Below, one piece after another: positions 1 to 11,139 of a stretch of 64,000 nucleotides of DNA. Each line of letters starts with the position of its first letter. Position 1 is the first letter of the stretch. The position numbers were made by a program, and so were the translations under genes. A model generated the notes under the pieces. It saw only the letters and a program-made list of their open reading frames with translations, did no database searches and was not told the origin of the DNA. The stretch lies in assembly GCF_000801105.2 (NCBI RefSeq), contig NC_079516.1, forward strand, positions 17,390,998 to 17,454,997, written 5' to 3'. This stretch comes from Raphanus sativus (taxonomy: Eukaryota; Streptophyta; Magnoliopsida; Brassicales; Brassicaceae).

Positions 1-38
1 TATTGCAATACAGTAAAATACTTAAATTAGCTTGAATA

Positions 39-1708
39 CTAAGGAAAAGGAAGATTAAGAGACTTAAAACATGTAAATCCACCATCAACAACAAGGTTAT
101 GCCCAGTCACAAACTTAGCATCATCTGATGCCAAATACAAAGCCGCTTTAGCCACATCTCTCTCTTCACACTTCTCTCCCTTTAACTCTCCTCCCGCGTT
201 CACAATCGTCACAAGCTGTTCCTCTGGAATGTCGTGACCCGTAAATACTTCGCGAAACATCCTTAGCGTTAGAGGCGTAGGGATACCTGCAGGTGATATA
301 CAGTTGATCCTTATGCCGTGCTTGCACAGCTCACCAGCGACCGTTTTGACCACCCCCGGTATTGTGAACTTAGAGATTGAGGTGCCGACTGGTTTTCCCA
401 CTACCACCCGCAAACGCAGCTTTTGCGGTTTATAGCGGTTGTTGGCGTTTCGAAACAATCACAGAAAACGCTACAAATCGTTTCAAACCGCTCCGAACCT
501 CTTAAAATCAAAAGCTGGTTCCAGCTAGCGTTTGCGGTTGCGGGCGGTTGTGGGAGGGTAAATTTTTTTTCTTTAAAAACAGAATAAATAAAAATAATAC
601 TAAAAATATCCAATAAAATTTTTCAATTGAAATAATAGAAATTGTAAAATGTATTCATATTATATTTCAATTTATATTATAAAATTCAAAACTAAAATAT
701 TTTCTATAAATTTTTAAAATTGAATAATATGATTTTATAAATATAAATTTTATATTTATCATATTATTATGATTTTTAATATTTTTATAATTACATAAAA
801 TGTAAATATTGTTAAATTATTATTTAACATATGTTGCGTTTTGTAGTTTACCAGTCATAAGAGTCCCGCAAACGCAACAATTTCTAACAGCTATACCAGT
901 CGTACAAATCTCTAAAAAACGCTTAAAACCGCAACCACCCGCACCCGCAAACTCCCGCAACCGCAACCGCAACCGCTGCGGTTACACCAGTCAAGCCCTG
1001 AGTATGCATGTGGGCCTGACCCACCCATCAAGCCGCTGATGCTAGATAGACAAAGTATGGAGCCTGACCCAGCGGGGATCATGGCTCGAGTTGCGTGCTT
1101 TATACCTAAGATGGTACCTCGCACATTGAGACGCATCACTTTGTCGTATATGTCCATGTCTAGGTCCGCTATGCTTGGTGGTGATATAGAGCCTGCATTG
1201 TATAAGTATTATTTTTGTAAATACCTTTCCACGTAACGAGAAAGATGTTTAATATTCAAGAACCAAGATTCACCAAATTTCAACAAAAAGCAAACAAAAC
1301 AAAAGATATGTTCTAGTAATCGCATGTCCATATAGTTATGTTAGATATGATGCATTAATACTTATATAATTTACGGGAGATTTTGATTAAACTTTTTTTA
1401 AAAAAGTATTTCTTACATGATATTCCGGCGCTATTAAGCAATACGTCGAGCTTCCCATGGCGAGCCACGACGGTTTCCATGGCCTTAGCGACTTGTTCCT
1501 CCACAGAGACATCACATCTTATGAAATTTGCGGCTAAGTCAAGTTCGGTCGCGGCCATACGACCAGCCTCCTCGTCTATATCTACAATATTGACTTGAGC
1601 ACCTTGGCTTACAAATTCCTCCGCTGTGGCCTTTCCTAAGCCGCTTGCACCGCCTGTTATGACCGCGACTTTGCCTTCTAATTTTCTAATATATTTGGGG
1701 TAAACCAT
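39..1708 (-). pseudogene. Short-chain dehydrogenase/reductase, split by a transposon
   Basis: NAD(P)-dependent SDR of the plant xanthoxin/secoisolariciresinol-dehydrogenase-like group, a soluble oxidoreductase; substrate unknown. Exon 1 (1708-1417) starts MVYPKYIRKLEGKVAVITGG and carries the TGGASGLG cofactor motif and LLNSAG (usually NNAG). A GTAAGA donor and a TGCAG acceptor lead to exon 2 (from 1192). Exon 2 has the catalytic-Ser region LSSISG and, after the insertion, SKFTIPG through to VDGGF and the stop at 39-41. Removing 381-998 plus one TGA copy restores an open frame of normal family length (about 280 residues), so the insertion is the only lesion I see. It falls inside the YxxxK active-site motif, so the present allele should be null. 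Position fits At3g26760/26770; the exact paralogue is uncertain. Confidence 0.85.
381..998. mobile_element. Non-autonomous TIR element (hAT-like MITE) in SDR exon 2
   Basis: A 618-bp insertion with no coding capacity. Its ends are inverted and similar: GGTGCCGACTGGT at the left and, read inward from the right, GGGCTTGACTGGT. Both subterminal regions are packed with short GCGGTTGCGG/CCGCAACCGC-type repeats around an AT-rich core, which is typical of hAT-derived MITEs. The flanks share only TGA (378-380 and 999-1001), shorter than the 8-bp hAT target duplication, so superfamily assignment is tentative. The insertion itself is clear because it interrupts a conserved coding exon. Confidence 0.75.
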
Positions 1709-3571
1709 TTTAGAATATTTTCTTCACGTATTTGAATATCTGATCAGGACTCAGGAGATATAACTTTGTTAATAACTAAAGAACATTAAAGAGTCGACCT
1801 TGAAGAAGAAGTTGAATAGTGGAGAATAGAGGTGATTGGCTTGGGGATCAAACCCTTTGACGCAATGAGTTTGAAGTTTCTGCAAATAGAAGCCATGGAG
1901 AAGAATATTGAAACGATTACTAGTTATTTAATTAGATAACTAAGTATAGACTATAAGCATGTCTTCTGAGTGTTTTACCTTGTGAATGACCTCAGCATTT
2001 TTCCTCTCTTCCTCTTCTTAATCACTACGTGAACGTAAATTTAAGATCTTTTTGGTTTAAGAGGCTTAAGCTTTTTATCATGGGAGAAAAGGTTGAGAAG
2101 CCAAATCTACCAAGATCCAATTTTATTATAATATTCTTTTATACTATTTATTGTATGAACTAAACGTATATCCTTCCACTTTAAGAAAACATAGCCAAGC
2201 TATATGCACTTTTTAAATATAATTATGAAAGCGAAATGTTTAATTTGTATATATATATATATAGTTTTATTCAATTTTCTAAAATCAAGTATCAATGAAT
2301 AAATCTATTTTATTATGAAACTATAATACTCTGTCACTCTATATATATACTTTTATCAATGTAAGGGTATAGATGCTAACTCGGTTATATTAGAATTGAT
2401 ATAAAAATGGTTCATGATATATATTTTGCTATATTTCTCTTACGTACGATAGTTCGTTTGCTGAAATTTTCTAACATATATAAATGGTATTCAACTGTTT
2501 GATTGGTGTTTGCATGCATATGCATGTGATACACATTCAACCGCTCAAATTTGTTTTGTGTGAAAAATGTTACTTGGCCAATATTTTGTCATTAAAAGAT
2601 GTATTTGGCTAGATATATCATCGACACCAATAGAAATTAAAAAAACTATGACGTTGGAGACTATTTTTGACTAATTCAAACTCAAATAATGGTTATGTAA
2701 GTCCATCCAGTCACTCGACCAATGTACTAGAGTACTAGAAAAAAACCCTATCGTCTGGATAAGATTATAAAAGTTAACAAAAAAAAGAGAGAATCTTGGA
2801 TAAGACAGAGATTCTCAAAAAGCTACTGTTGACCCAAGAACCCCAAAAACCGAAAGGTAAAAGAGATTAAAGTAAGATTTATGTTAGTGGCCACTTGGGT
2901 TTGGTAGGTTTTGATCATGGTTTGTCTACATTACAAGGGACAATAAAGACAATAACGACACCGTTTCCGCAGGCTTTACTGCTCGACATTCCACAACTCA
3001 AGAACTCCTCTATTACTCTATACTGTATATGTCTGGGTTTTAATTACGATTAAGATAACTAATCAGTGTGAAATTATTGTCCTATTGGGTAACTAATACT
3101 ATTAGTAACTAAAACCCTAGAAAAAGAATCAAAACACCTTTTGTTTTGTCATCTTGCTTGTGGATTAAGACAGTCTTTAGACAAAGCAAGCCTATTACTC
3201 TGTCTCTCTTTACTCTTTTGTGTCGTTTTATTACAGCAACAGTATCTCTGTCTTTTTCCATCACGTGGGTACACGTGATTTTGGTCCACCACGGACCGTA
3301 AATTAATTGATAAGTCCAAGCCTAGTAACATAGTCTCTCAGGGCTAATCTTATCAAGCCCATTAACATTGTCATCTATTTTAACTGAAGTACAATTTCGG
3401 TGTGTTTGGATAATTGGATAAGAGTATTAAAAAAAAATTGGTGTGTTTGGAAACATGGATTATAGTCTTTTTAAAAAAATTAATTTTGTTTGAAAATAAA
3501 GATAGTAGTATTAAACAGAAAAAATAATGGGCTTAAGTTATTAAGTCCATTATAAAAGAATATTGTCAATA
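1709..3571. other. SDR upstream/intergenic DNA
   Basis: No coding sequence found. This is the 5' side of the minus-strand SDR gene. Two G-box cores (CACGTG) lie 10 bp apart at 3262-3267 and 3272-3277, about 1.5 kb upstream of the SDR start. From about 3400 the sequence resembles the segment at about 43760-43860, with a TTTGGAAACAT motif and then a block containing ATGGGCTTAA, so part of it is probably old repeat DNA. Confidence 0.5.
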
Positions 3572-4356
3572 TCTATACTATTATTTATGAAGTGATTTTG
3601 CTTACTTGTCATGTTCTCCATGATTTTAGCTAATTTTGTTTATTTGTCATATTTTTATTAAGTTTAAGCTAAATTATCATTGATGTATTATTTGTTTTGA
3701 GCTGAGTCACTAAATTATTAATTTAAAATAATAGCCTTGATGAATATTCTATATAAATAAAAACGAATTTTATTTTATTAATATTAAATTTATATGTTAT
3801 ATTATCTTTTCTTATTTGTCATAGTTTTATTAAGTTTTAAACTTTTAGATAAGTTATTAATTTATTATTAGTTTCTAACTATTCACTAATTTATTTTAAT
3901 GATATAAAGTTTATATGTTATATGCTATATTAAATAATTGATTACAAAATAATATTTTAGAATTATCAAAAAAAGATAATTTTTCTATATATATTCTTTT
4001 TTTGTGTCTATCTGAAAACAATATTTTTATTATTAAAGTTAAAAAAAATTAAGATACAAAACAATTTATTATTAAATATTAGTCAACCAAAAAATATAAA
4101 TATATTTTCTAAACTATCTCTAAGATATGAGTGTTTTAAAAAAACTTAACACAATAATAATAATATATTTTGATTAAAAGTATTTGACATATATAAATAT
4201 TTTGATGTTTGATTTAACTATTTAAAAACATAAATAATAATTTATTATGCTGATTTTAGATTAATAAGACATAAACTAATACTCCTGTATGTGCGGGCAT
4301 GTGCGAGTAAGTATTTATAAGAAATTTATGCCCGCATGTGCGGGCAAAACACCTAG
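3572..4356 (+). mobile_element. Complete non-autonomous Helitron
   Basis: Both Helitron termini are present. The 5' end is TCTATACTATTA preceded by A (3571). The 3' end is ACACCTAG followed by T (4357), so the element sits between A and T as the family requires. Eleven bases before the end is a perfect GC-rich hairpin, GCCCGCA-TG-TGCGGGC (4330-4345). The 785-bp interior is AT-rich and non-coding. It would need Rep/helicase supplied from elsewhere. Confidence 0.88.
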
Positions 4357-4567
4357 TATATAAGAAAAATACAATATAAAGTCCAATTTGAAATACCAAC
4401 TCAAATTATGGTTTTTATATTTCATATTAAATTTTTAAAATATAATATATGTAATTATTTATATGATGATACGTATTAAATACTATTAATTATATGATTA
4501 CTTATATGATGGTACATATAAAGTACGATTAATTATATGATGAAATTATACGATATATAATAATGAC

Positions 4568-5220
4568 TAAGGATGGGTTTTCAGACATCCATACGGGTTT
4601 GGTTCTGATCGGTTTGTGTTTCGGGTTTTCGAGGTCAAAGACTTCAGTCCTATTAGGATGTTTCTAAATTTTTGTTTGAGTTTGATTCGGATCTTTGTGG
4701 GGTTTGGGTTTGGATAACCTATTTAAATTATTTTAAAAGTTTTAAATCATTATATATTTTAAATTTCTCAAAATCTATAAATAAAGTAATATATTACCTA
4801 TAAATTTAAATAACATATGTCAGAATACCTAAACTTAACATATCAATTGGTTTGATTTAAAATTTTGGATACGAAATCAATAATTATTTTAAGTATTTTT
4901 GGTGATTTGAGTATACTTTAACTATTTCAGATGTTTGTTTTTGACTATCTATATACATTTTCAAGTATTTTAAATCAATTTAAAAGTATCATTCTTGATG
5001 TTTTATATACGTTAAATATAAAAATAATTAATATATAAGTATATAAATCTATTTTTAGATAATTTCAGATACACGAATACTTCGGTTAGGATCCGATTCG
5101 GTTCTCTAACTAACAACATTTTGAATAATTCGAATATTTAATCAATTTATGTTCAGGTTTGGTACTATATTTACGGATTGGTATCAATTCTGTTCCTCGG
5201 ATTCATTTTACCAAACCCTA
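4568..5220. mobile_element. Degenerate hAT-like MITE
   Basis: A 653-bp element with ends TAAGGATGGG and (inverted) TAGGGTTTGG, flanked by near-perfect 8-bp duplications ATAATGAC (4560-4567) and ATAATTAC (5221-5228). Subterminal regions carry GGGTTTGG/TTCGG/CCGAAC-type repeats around an AT-rich core. This is the same architecture as the better preserved element at 29036-29713, so it is read as an older member of that family. Confidence 0.6.
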
Positions 5221-5228
5221 ATAATTAC

Positions 5229-5608
5229 ATGAAAAACAAATATCATCATATTTTTAAAAATATACATCCGAGGAGGTGCAGAGATCAAAGTCTATAATCA
5301 TTTATTTTAACAACAAGCCAGATAAATATGTTGATTGAAGAGCGAATAGAATAAAACTAGAGAAATACATAGTTTACGAAAGACACTCTATGTGTCGAAT
5401 TTATTATAAAGAAATTTTTATTAAAATAAATAAATTCAATAATTACAAACAAATAATATATTTCATAAAAGTGAAAAATAATACCTGCACTTTTTATGAT
5501 AAAGAAACTTTTATTAAAATAAATAAATTCAATAATTACAAACAAATAATATATTTCATTAAAATGAAAAATAATATCCGCGCTTTCGAAGCGCGGGTCA
5601 AAATCTAG
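5229..5608 (+). mobile_element. Helitron 3' end with 93-bp direct repeat
   Basis: A Helitron 3' terminus: hairpin CCGCGCTTTCGAAGCGCGG (5578-5596), a short spacer and CTAG ending at 5608, followed by T. Just inside it, a 93-bp unit is directly repeated (about 5411-5503 and 5504-5596). The second copy carries the perfect hairpin and the first copy ends in a degenerate version. I could not find the 5' terminus, so the left limit is only the edge of the adjoining element. Confidence 0.6.
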
Positions 5609-5639
5609 TATATTTTAAAACAAAAATCAAAAACATAGC

Positions 5640-6630
5640 AATGCTATGCAATGGAGCAGGCCAGCAGGGCAAATGAATCTGTGTCTCTCATTCTCAATTT
5701 TCGTTCTGTTTCTTTTCAATTCTAAAACTGCAAGATTCACTGCAATAGCCGCTGTGTTTCCACTGTACTAAAGAAAGTCTCAGCTTCTTGTCACATGGAT
5801 CGATGACGAAGCATACAGAAGAGAAGTGGCCTTTCTTTTCGATTTCTCATAAAAGATGTCTTTTAAGGCGAGAGTCCGTAGATAACTGGTTTGGTACTTT
5901 CTGTTGTTCCTTTGGAGGAGTTAGTGAGAAGATAATAATTAAGTACATTAACTCGTATGCATACTCTAGTGGGATGTGTTTGCTTACTGCTGCAACTGTT
6001 TTTGCTTAGCAATGATGATCTCATAGTGTCTGAGTCAAGTTTGGCTCTAAGCTGTGATCATGGTGGAGTTGAATCGGATTCTATAGGAAGTTCTGACACA
6101 GCCATGGGAATGGAGGTGAGAGTGTTCATGGACTTGCTTGTGGCTGTAAAAAAAGTTTTTCAGTTGGAACACAAACTCACATTTGATAAGAAGCTTCGTC
6201 TTGATGGCCGGAGCAACGACTAACCAATAGATGGTGGAGTTAGACTCTTCAAGTGTTATGTTTCCATATCACCAGCAACCAGTGAATCCTCTGATATATT
6301 AGGGAATACACATTGGAGAAAATGTTTACCAATCAGCTAGTCGAATGCTCCAAAGAAGAGTTATCATTTCATGTATCGGGTCAAAGATTTGACATCCGAA
6401 TTGCCTCTGTTCCAGATTGTTGTCCTGAATCCAAACACTTGGTCCTTGACTGGTCTTTGCTCGAGTCAAGATGAAGCAGTTTCTACGTTAAAGCTAAGCC
6501 CTACTGTGAAGGTTCTGTTTTCAGATTGCATCAGCTCATTGGTGAAGAAGATTTGATGAAAAGGTTCACATTTTGAAAGGACAAGGAGAGGAGTTGATAG
6601 AGTTACTCACACAATGCGAGCAAATTGCTT
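5640..6630 (+). pseudogene. HECT-like E2-binding (UBE3D-type) protein, decayed
   Basis: Coding-like segments in shifting frames. One runs from 5788 (containing NWFGTFCCSFGGVSEK and SSGMCLL), another covers about 5990-6220 (MEVRVFMDLLVAVKKVFQLE), and the last starts near 6306 and shifts frame around 6385 before LTSELPLFQIVVLNPNTWSL and the terminal region to 6556. The Cys/Gly block and the LQIVVLNPNTWS-type strand resemble the HECT-like ubiquitin-conjugating-enzyme-binding family. Position between SDR and ICE1 fits At3g26750. At least two frameshifts and an in-frame stop make it a pseudogene; I saw no intact start exon. Confidence 0.6.
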
Positions 6631-6667
6631 CCATCTATCATTTAATGATTTTTTGTTCACTTATTTC

Positions 6668-6983
6668 AATTTTTTTTGAGAAAAAAACCAAAATAACATC
6701 AAACCAAATTTTTATCACAAAATAGCATGACAAAAAGAAAAATGACCAAAAAAAGTTTTATTGAAGGGTAAATATGCATTTATAATCATTTGGTTAATTA
6801 ATCTAATACTTAAGGTTTAGAATTAAGGAGTGTGTTTTAGGAATGTGTTCAAATTTTTAAAAATAAAAAATAAATATTAAAATTTTCAAAATAAAAATGT
6901 ATTATTTTGATCATTTTAGTTTTTGAGTGCTATTTTTGTGTTAAAGATTTAAAAAAAAATATTTGAGAGATATTTTATTCCCT
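6668..6983. mobile_element. Probable MULE-type MITE
   Basis: About 320 bp with inverted-repeat-like ends. The left side holds ATCACAAAATAGCATGA. The right side, inverted, holds AACACAAAAATAGCACTCA and is followed by a TCTCAAATA-like terminus. The AAAATAGCA subterminal motif is shared with the well-bounded element at 62277-62596. Target duplication not resolved. Confidence 0.45.
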
Positions 6984-7868
6984 TTGGTGAGAGAAGAATT
7001 TAGACCTATCTTTTAATGCAAATGGAGGAGGAATGGAACTCCTTACGTGGCTTTAATTGTAGAGCTCAACTAACCACTAGTGTATTTGAAACTAATAAAT
7101 TTTGAATTAGTGATTAACATGTTTAGAAGTTAAAATTTATCTTGTTTCCTGTGGTTTGTTAACATTTGTCTGTTCGTCGCATTAAAATCGGATTAGTGCG
7201 ACGTTATTGTCTGTTTATATTATTATTATTTTCTTGGTAAAATGTTAAATGTCTGTTTATATTATTGTATAGAAACAAAACTGATCCCTTTAGAAAGAGT
7301 AGGGGCTCATTTTTTTTGATTTGGAGCTTTCTAAATTTCAGGACAAGTTTTTATGTTTTAGCATTACTAAATTACAGAACACTTAATTTTACTTGATGGT
7401 AAAAATGACGTGACGATGCTTATTGCCTATTTGCCTACCATTCATTCCAAACATAAATTATATTTTAACTCGAACTGTTCTTTTCCCAAATTTCGTATTA
7501 ACGAGTAGTAATATTAAACTTTTGCTAATGACATGAAAAGGTTTTTAATGTAACTAATTACTAATTAGCATTAGCTAAACAACATCAGTTACATAAGTGC
7601 ATGGAAGACACGTGTTGCATGGTTTAATTAGTACATAAGCCGACGTCATTAGTCAATGTTAATACACATGACTTATCATCACCACCATAAGTTTATTTTA
7701 CCCTCTCTCTCTCTCTAAATAAAACAGAGAGACAGTGACACATAGAGATAAGCAAGTCAGCAAAGATGGAGCCGTGAGACGGTGAGACGACGGCAACGAA
7801 CAAACCAAAGAAGTCACGAGATATCTGATGTAAGTGTTGAATGAAAAAATCCTAAAAGTTACGATTTG

Positions 7869-7899
<31 letters not shown>

Positions 7900-8040
7900 A
7901 GAATCTCTCTTTTTACAGATAAGCCCACCTCGTGGATTCCTCGTGATTCCACTTCAATGCCCCCCTTATTGTATATCCAAAAGATTCAAACTTTTTGTTC
8001 TGTAGAATTGTCTTCAGCTCGAAAAGCTCTCACCTTTACG
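6984..8040 (+). promoter_or_regulatory. ICE1 upstream region and 5' leader
   Basis: No independent gene recognised. A G-box (GACACGTGTTGC, CACGTG core) lies near 7609. Two CT-rich microsatellite blocks at about 7699-7717 and 7873-7900 are typical of Brassicaceae 5' leaders. An ATG at 7957 is in frame with ICE1 and would add 28 residues. The downstream ATG at 8041 is preferred because its product aligns with the known ICE1 N terminus. Confidence 0.55.
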
Positions 8041-9570
8041 ATGGTTCTCGACGGGAATGGCGGCGCTGTATGGTTAGGCGGCGGCGGAGCTGGAGACAGG
8101 TTTCATGAGGAGGGGGAGGAGGAGGACGGTGCAGCTCACTTCAAACCTATGCTTGAAGGTGGTGACTGGTTCTTTAACCAACCACAAGATCTCCATATGT
8201 TACAGAGCCATCATCAAGATTTCAGATTCCTCGGTGGTGGTGGTGGTTTCTTTTTTAATCCTAACGACAATCTTCTTCTTGATCCGTTCTTGGCCGCTGC
8301 TAACAACAGCAAGTCTTGTCTCCTCAACAACGTTGCAAACCCTTTTGATAACAATAATGCCTTTGACTTCGGGTCGTCTGATTCTTGTTTTCTTGGAGGG
8401 TATGGTTCGTTGAGCTCCTCCTCCGTCCCTGAGTTCTTATCTGCTCGGGAGAACAACAACAACACCTCAACGCCGTTGGAGTCAGAAGGTTTCGGGAGCA
8501 GAGCGAAGGTTCTGAAGCCTTTAGAGGTGTTGGCATCTTCCGGTGCACAGCCTACTCTGTTCCAGAAACGTGCAGCCATGAGGAAGCTGAGTGAGGATGG
8601 AGAGATGGACGAGACTGGGGTTGAGGTTTCAGGGTTGAACTATGAGTCTGATGAGCTGAACGAGAGCTGTAAAGTTGTTCAGAACGGTGGAGGAGGAGGA
8701 GGTAATAAAGGTAAGAAGAAAGGGATGCCTGCTAAGAATCTGATGGCTGAGAGGAGGAGGAGGAAGAAGCTTAATGATAGGCTTTATATGCTTAGATCAG
8801 TTGTCCCCAAGATCAGCAAAGTAAAACGAGTTACTTCTCTCTCTCTCTTGTTTACTCTTTGTGTTTTGTTAAGATTTGGTTTGAATATTTTGCAGATGGA
8901 TAGAGCATCAATACTTGGAGATGCAATTGATTATCTAAAGGAACTATTACAAAGGATCAATGATCTTCACACCGAGATTGAGTCAACTCCATCTGGTTCT
9001 TTGCCGCCTCCAACTTCATCAAGCTTCCATCCGTTAACGCCTACTCCGCAGACTCTCTCTCGCCGTGTCAAGGAAGAGTTGTGTCCCTCTTCTTTGCCAA
9101 GCCCTAAAGGCCAGCAAGCAAGAGTAAGGCTTAGAGACTTCATGGTGTTTTTTTTTTGTTACATGGTTGAGACATTGACACACTTGTGTTTTTTCTTTAT
9201 CCATCAGGTTGAGGTAAGATTAAGAGAAGGAAGAGCAGTGAACATTCACATGTTTTGTGGTCGTAGACCTGGTCTTTTGCTGGCTACCATGAAAGCTTTG
9301 GATAGTCTTGGATTGGATGTTCAGCAAGCTGTGATTAGTTGTTTCAACGGTTTTGCCTTGGATGTTTTCCGCGCTGAGGTGAGAATAATAAACATCATCT
9401 TATGTTTCAGTTAAACAGTTGATGTTGATTTTTTACAAGATTTTAGTAGTAATTAATGTGTTTTATTTTTGTGTGTATATTATCAGCAATGCCAAGAAGG
9501 ACAGGAGATATTGCCTGATCAAATCAAAGCTGTGCTTTTGGATACAGCGGGCTATGCTGGTATGATCTGA
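8041..9570 (+). CDS. ICE1: ICE1/SCREAM bHLH transcription factor
   Basis: MYC-like bHLH activator of the CBF cold-response pathway and obligate partner of SPCH, MUTE and FAMA in stomatal development; nuclear. Four exons: 8041-8820, 8896-9123, 9208-9378 and 9487-9570, all breaks in phase 0 with GT/AG sites, giving 420 residues. Residues 1-150 are Gly/Asn-rich and variable. The KRAAM motif, site of the known dominant ice1/scrm-D change, is intact at about 176-180. The bHLH spans about 233-282 (basic [15 protein letters not shown], helix 2 [14 protein letters not shown]). An ACT-like domain runs from about 337 to near the end, AGYAGMI. The C terminus matches ICE1 rather than ICE2 (which ends AGLV). 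It is about 70 residues shorter than Arabidopsis ICE1 (494), with the loss confined to the N-terminal half. Start chosen by homology. Confidence 0.93.
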
Positions 9571-10781
9571 GCTGATCCTGAGTCAACATCCTTGAGCATC
9601 TGATGGAGCTGAGCTAGAAGAACTAAGCCTTTAAATTTTCAAATTACTTCTCTGTTTTTTGTTTCTTTCTTCAAATTAAGGCTTTAAAGATGTATTGCAA
9701 ATGAGAGTTGTTTAATTTGACCTTTGAGAACTTGGTGGTTGTTTGATACATACATGACTTCAACCTTTATATTTTAGCAATGTTAACCTCATTATGTTTC
9801 ATCTCCTGAAGGCTATGATCAAGAATTTCTCTTTTCAAAATTTTACATCCGAGTAATATTCTCAAAGAAGAGGAAAAGATGATTCCAACATGTCCAGGTG
9901 GTTTTAGTGAAGTTACTTTTGCACATGTACGGTTTAAGACAGTGAATCAGATGTGTGAGTTCAACAGACAAAACACACGGCTTTGGTTTTAGCAAGATGA
10001 AAATCTTGGAGTTTATTTGGTAGAAAAGTACACGCTGTGATTTGAAGAATGAACAGAGAAAAGAATAGGGCCGACTCTTTATATAAAGGCTCTTTTTAAG
10101 TAAAACTTTTAATATCCGTACGGAAGATTTAAAAGTAGAGAGCAGACAAGAGTTTGATGGCGGTTAGAGACGGAAGAGATACAGTCACGAGAACGTAGAG
10201 GATCTGAGGATGTGATGAATACAAAGTAAAGTTTGTGGGGGCCTTGGAAATTGTATTGAATCTTCAAGAACTTAAACTTTTTGGGTTTGATATGAGCTGT
10301 GAATAAATATCTATTTCTGTAGTCTATTGCATGATTATTATTGGTTATCATGTATCAATGAAGTCCTCGTGACTCCAGTTTTAGTGTCCTTTTTGAATGA
10401 TTCAAAAGACTTTGCGTACTTTTCTTATGCGTTTTCTCTGCAAAAAATTCTTCTCTTTTTTGGAGGATTTTTTACATGCTTAAAATCAATTGTCCTCGAG
10501 TTCAGCAAAGTCGATAATAAAGTCTTCTGAATCAAGTTGGACAACATTACTTACTTTTAAACTTAATATCTATGTTGAGATATATTATAGACTTTTTTTT
10601 TTGAAACGATTTTGATATATTATAGACTTCAGGTAACTTTTAGATGCAAAATAAATAATGAACTTTAGGTAATCACATACAGGTGATTATATCTTTTTGG
10701 ATTATTCTCCAAACTTATGGATCCTTTAAAGTCAAGTCTTAAACTTAAAAGTCTAGTACAATAGTAATAAAATATAATACT

Positions 10782-10818
<37 letters not shown>

Positions 10819-11139
10819 CAAATTATATAGATTATAGATTATTATTATTATTGTCACCGTAAATAATCTTTATATGAGTTTTGTTGAAAACAAAATCAAG
10901 CTTCATCGTCATCTTATTACATTTATTTTTATTTTTACTATGTAATATTTTTCCTACTTCATTAATTAAATATTATTACGAAAATACATCATTAAAAATT
11001 ATGAATTAAGAAAATTATTAAACATCGGATAAGTTTAAAAAAAAATTAAATTAATACATATAAAATGTATAATGTTGTTATTGACTCGATTGTCGTAAAT
11101 TTAAATTTATTTTTCCATTATAATTCTTATTTTGGATGG
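9571..11139. other. Intergenic DNA downstream of ICE1
   Basis: Includes the ICE1 3' untranslated region. An (AT)n-(GT)n microsatellite spans about 10782-10818. The open frames near 10109-10530 on both strands have no recognisable motif, splice structure or codon bias and are not called. The rest is AT-rich and featureless to me. Confidence 0.5.

Noticed and set aside
3149..3331. 60-codon minus-strand open frame
   Set aside because: No motif, no splice context, lies in promoter-like DNA with G-boxes; length is expected by chance.
8214..8579. 121-codon minus-strand open frame opposite ICE1 exon 1
   Set aside because: Mirror of the Gly/Asn-rich ICE1 coding sequence; no independent features.
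10109..10530. Overlapping 80- and 67-codon frames downstream of ICE1
   Set aside because: No similarity or codon bias that I can recognise, and both strands are open; treated as chance.
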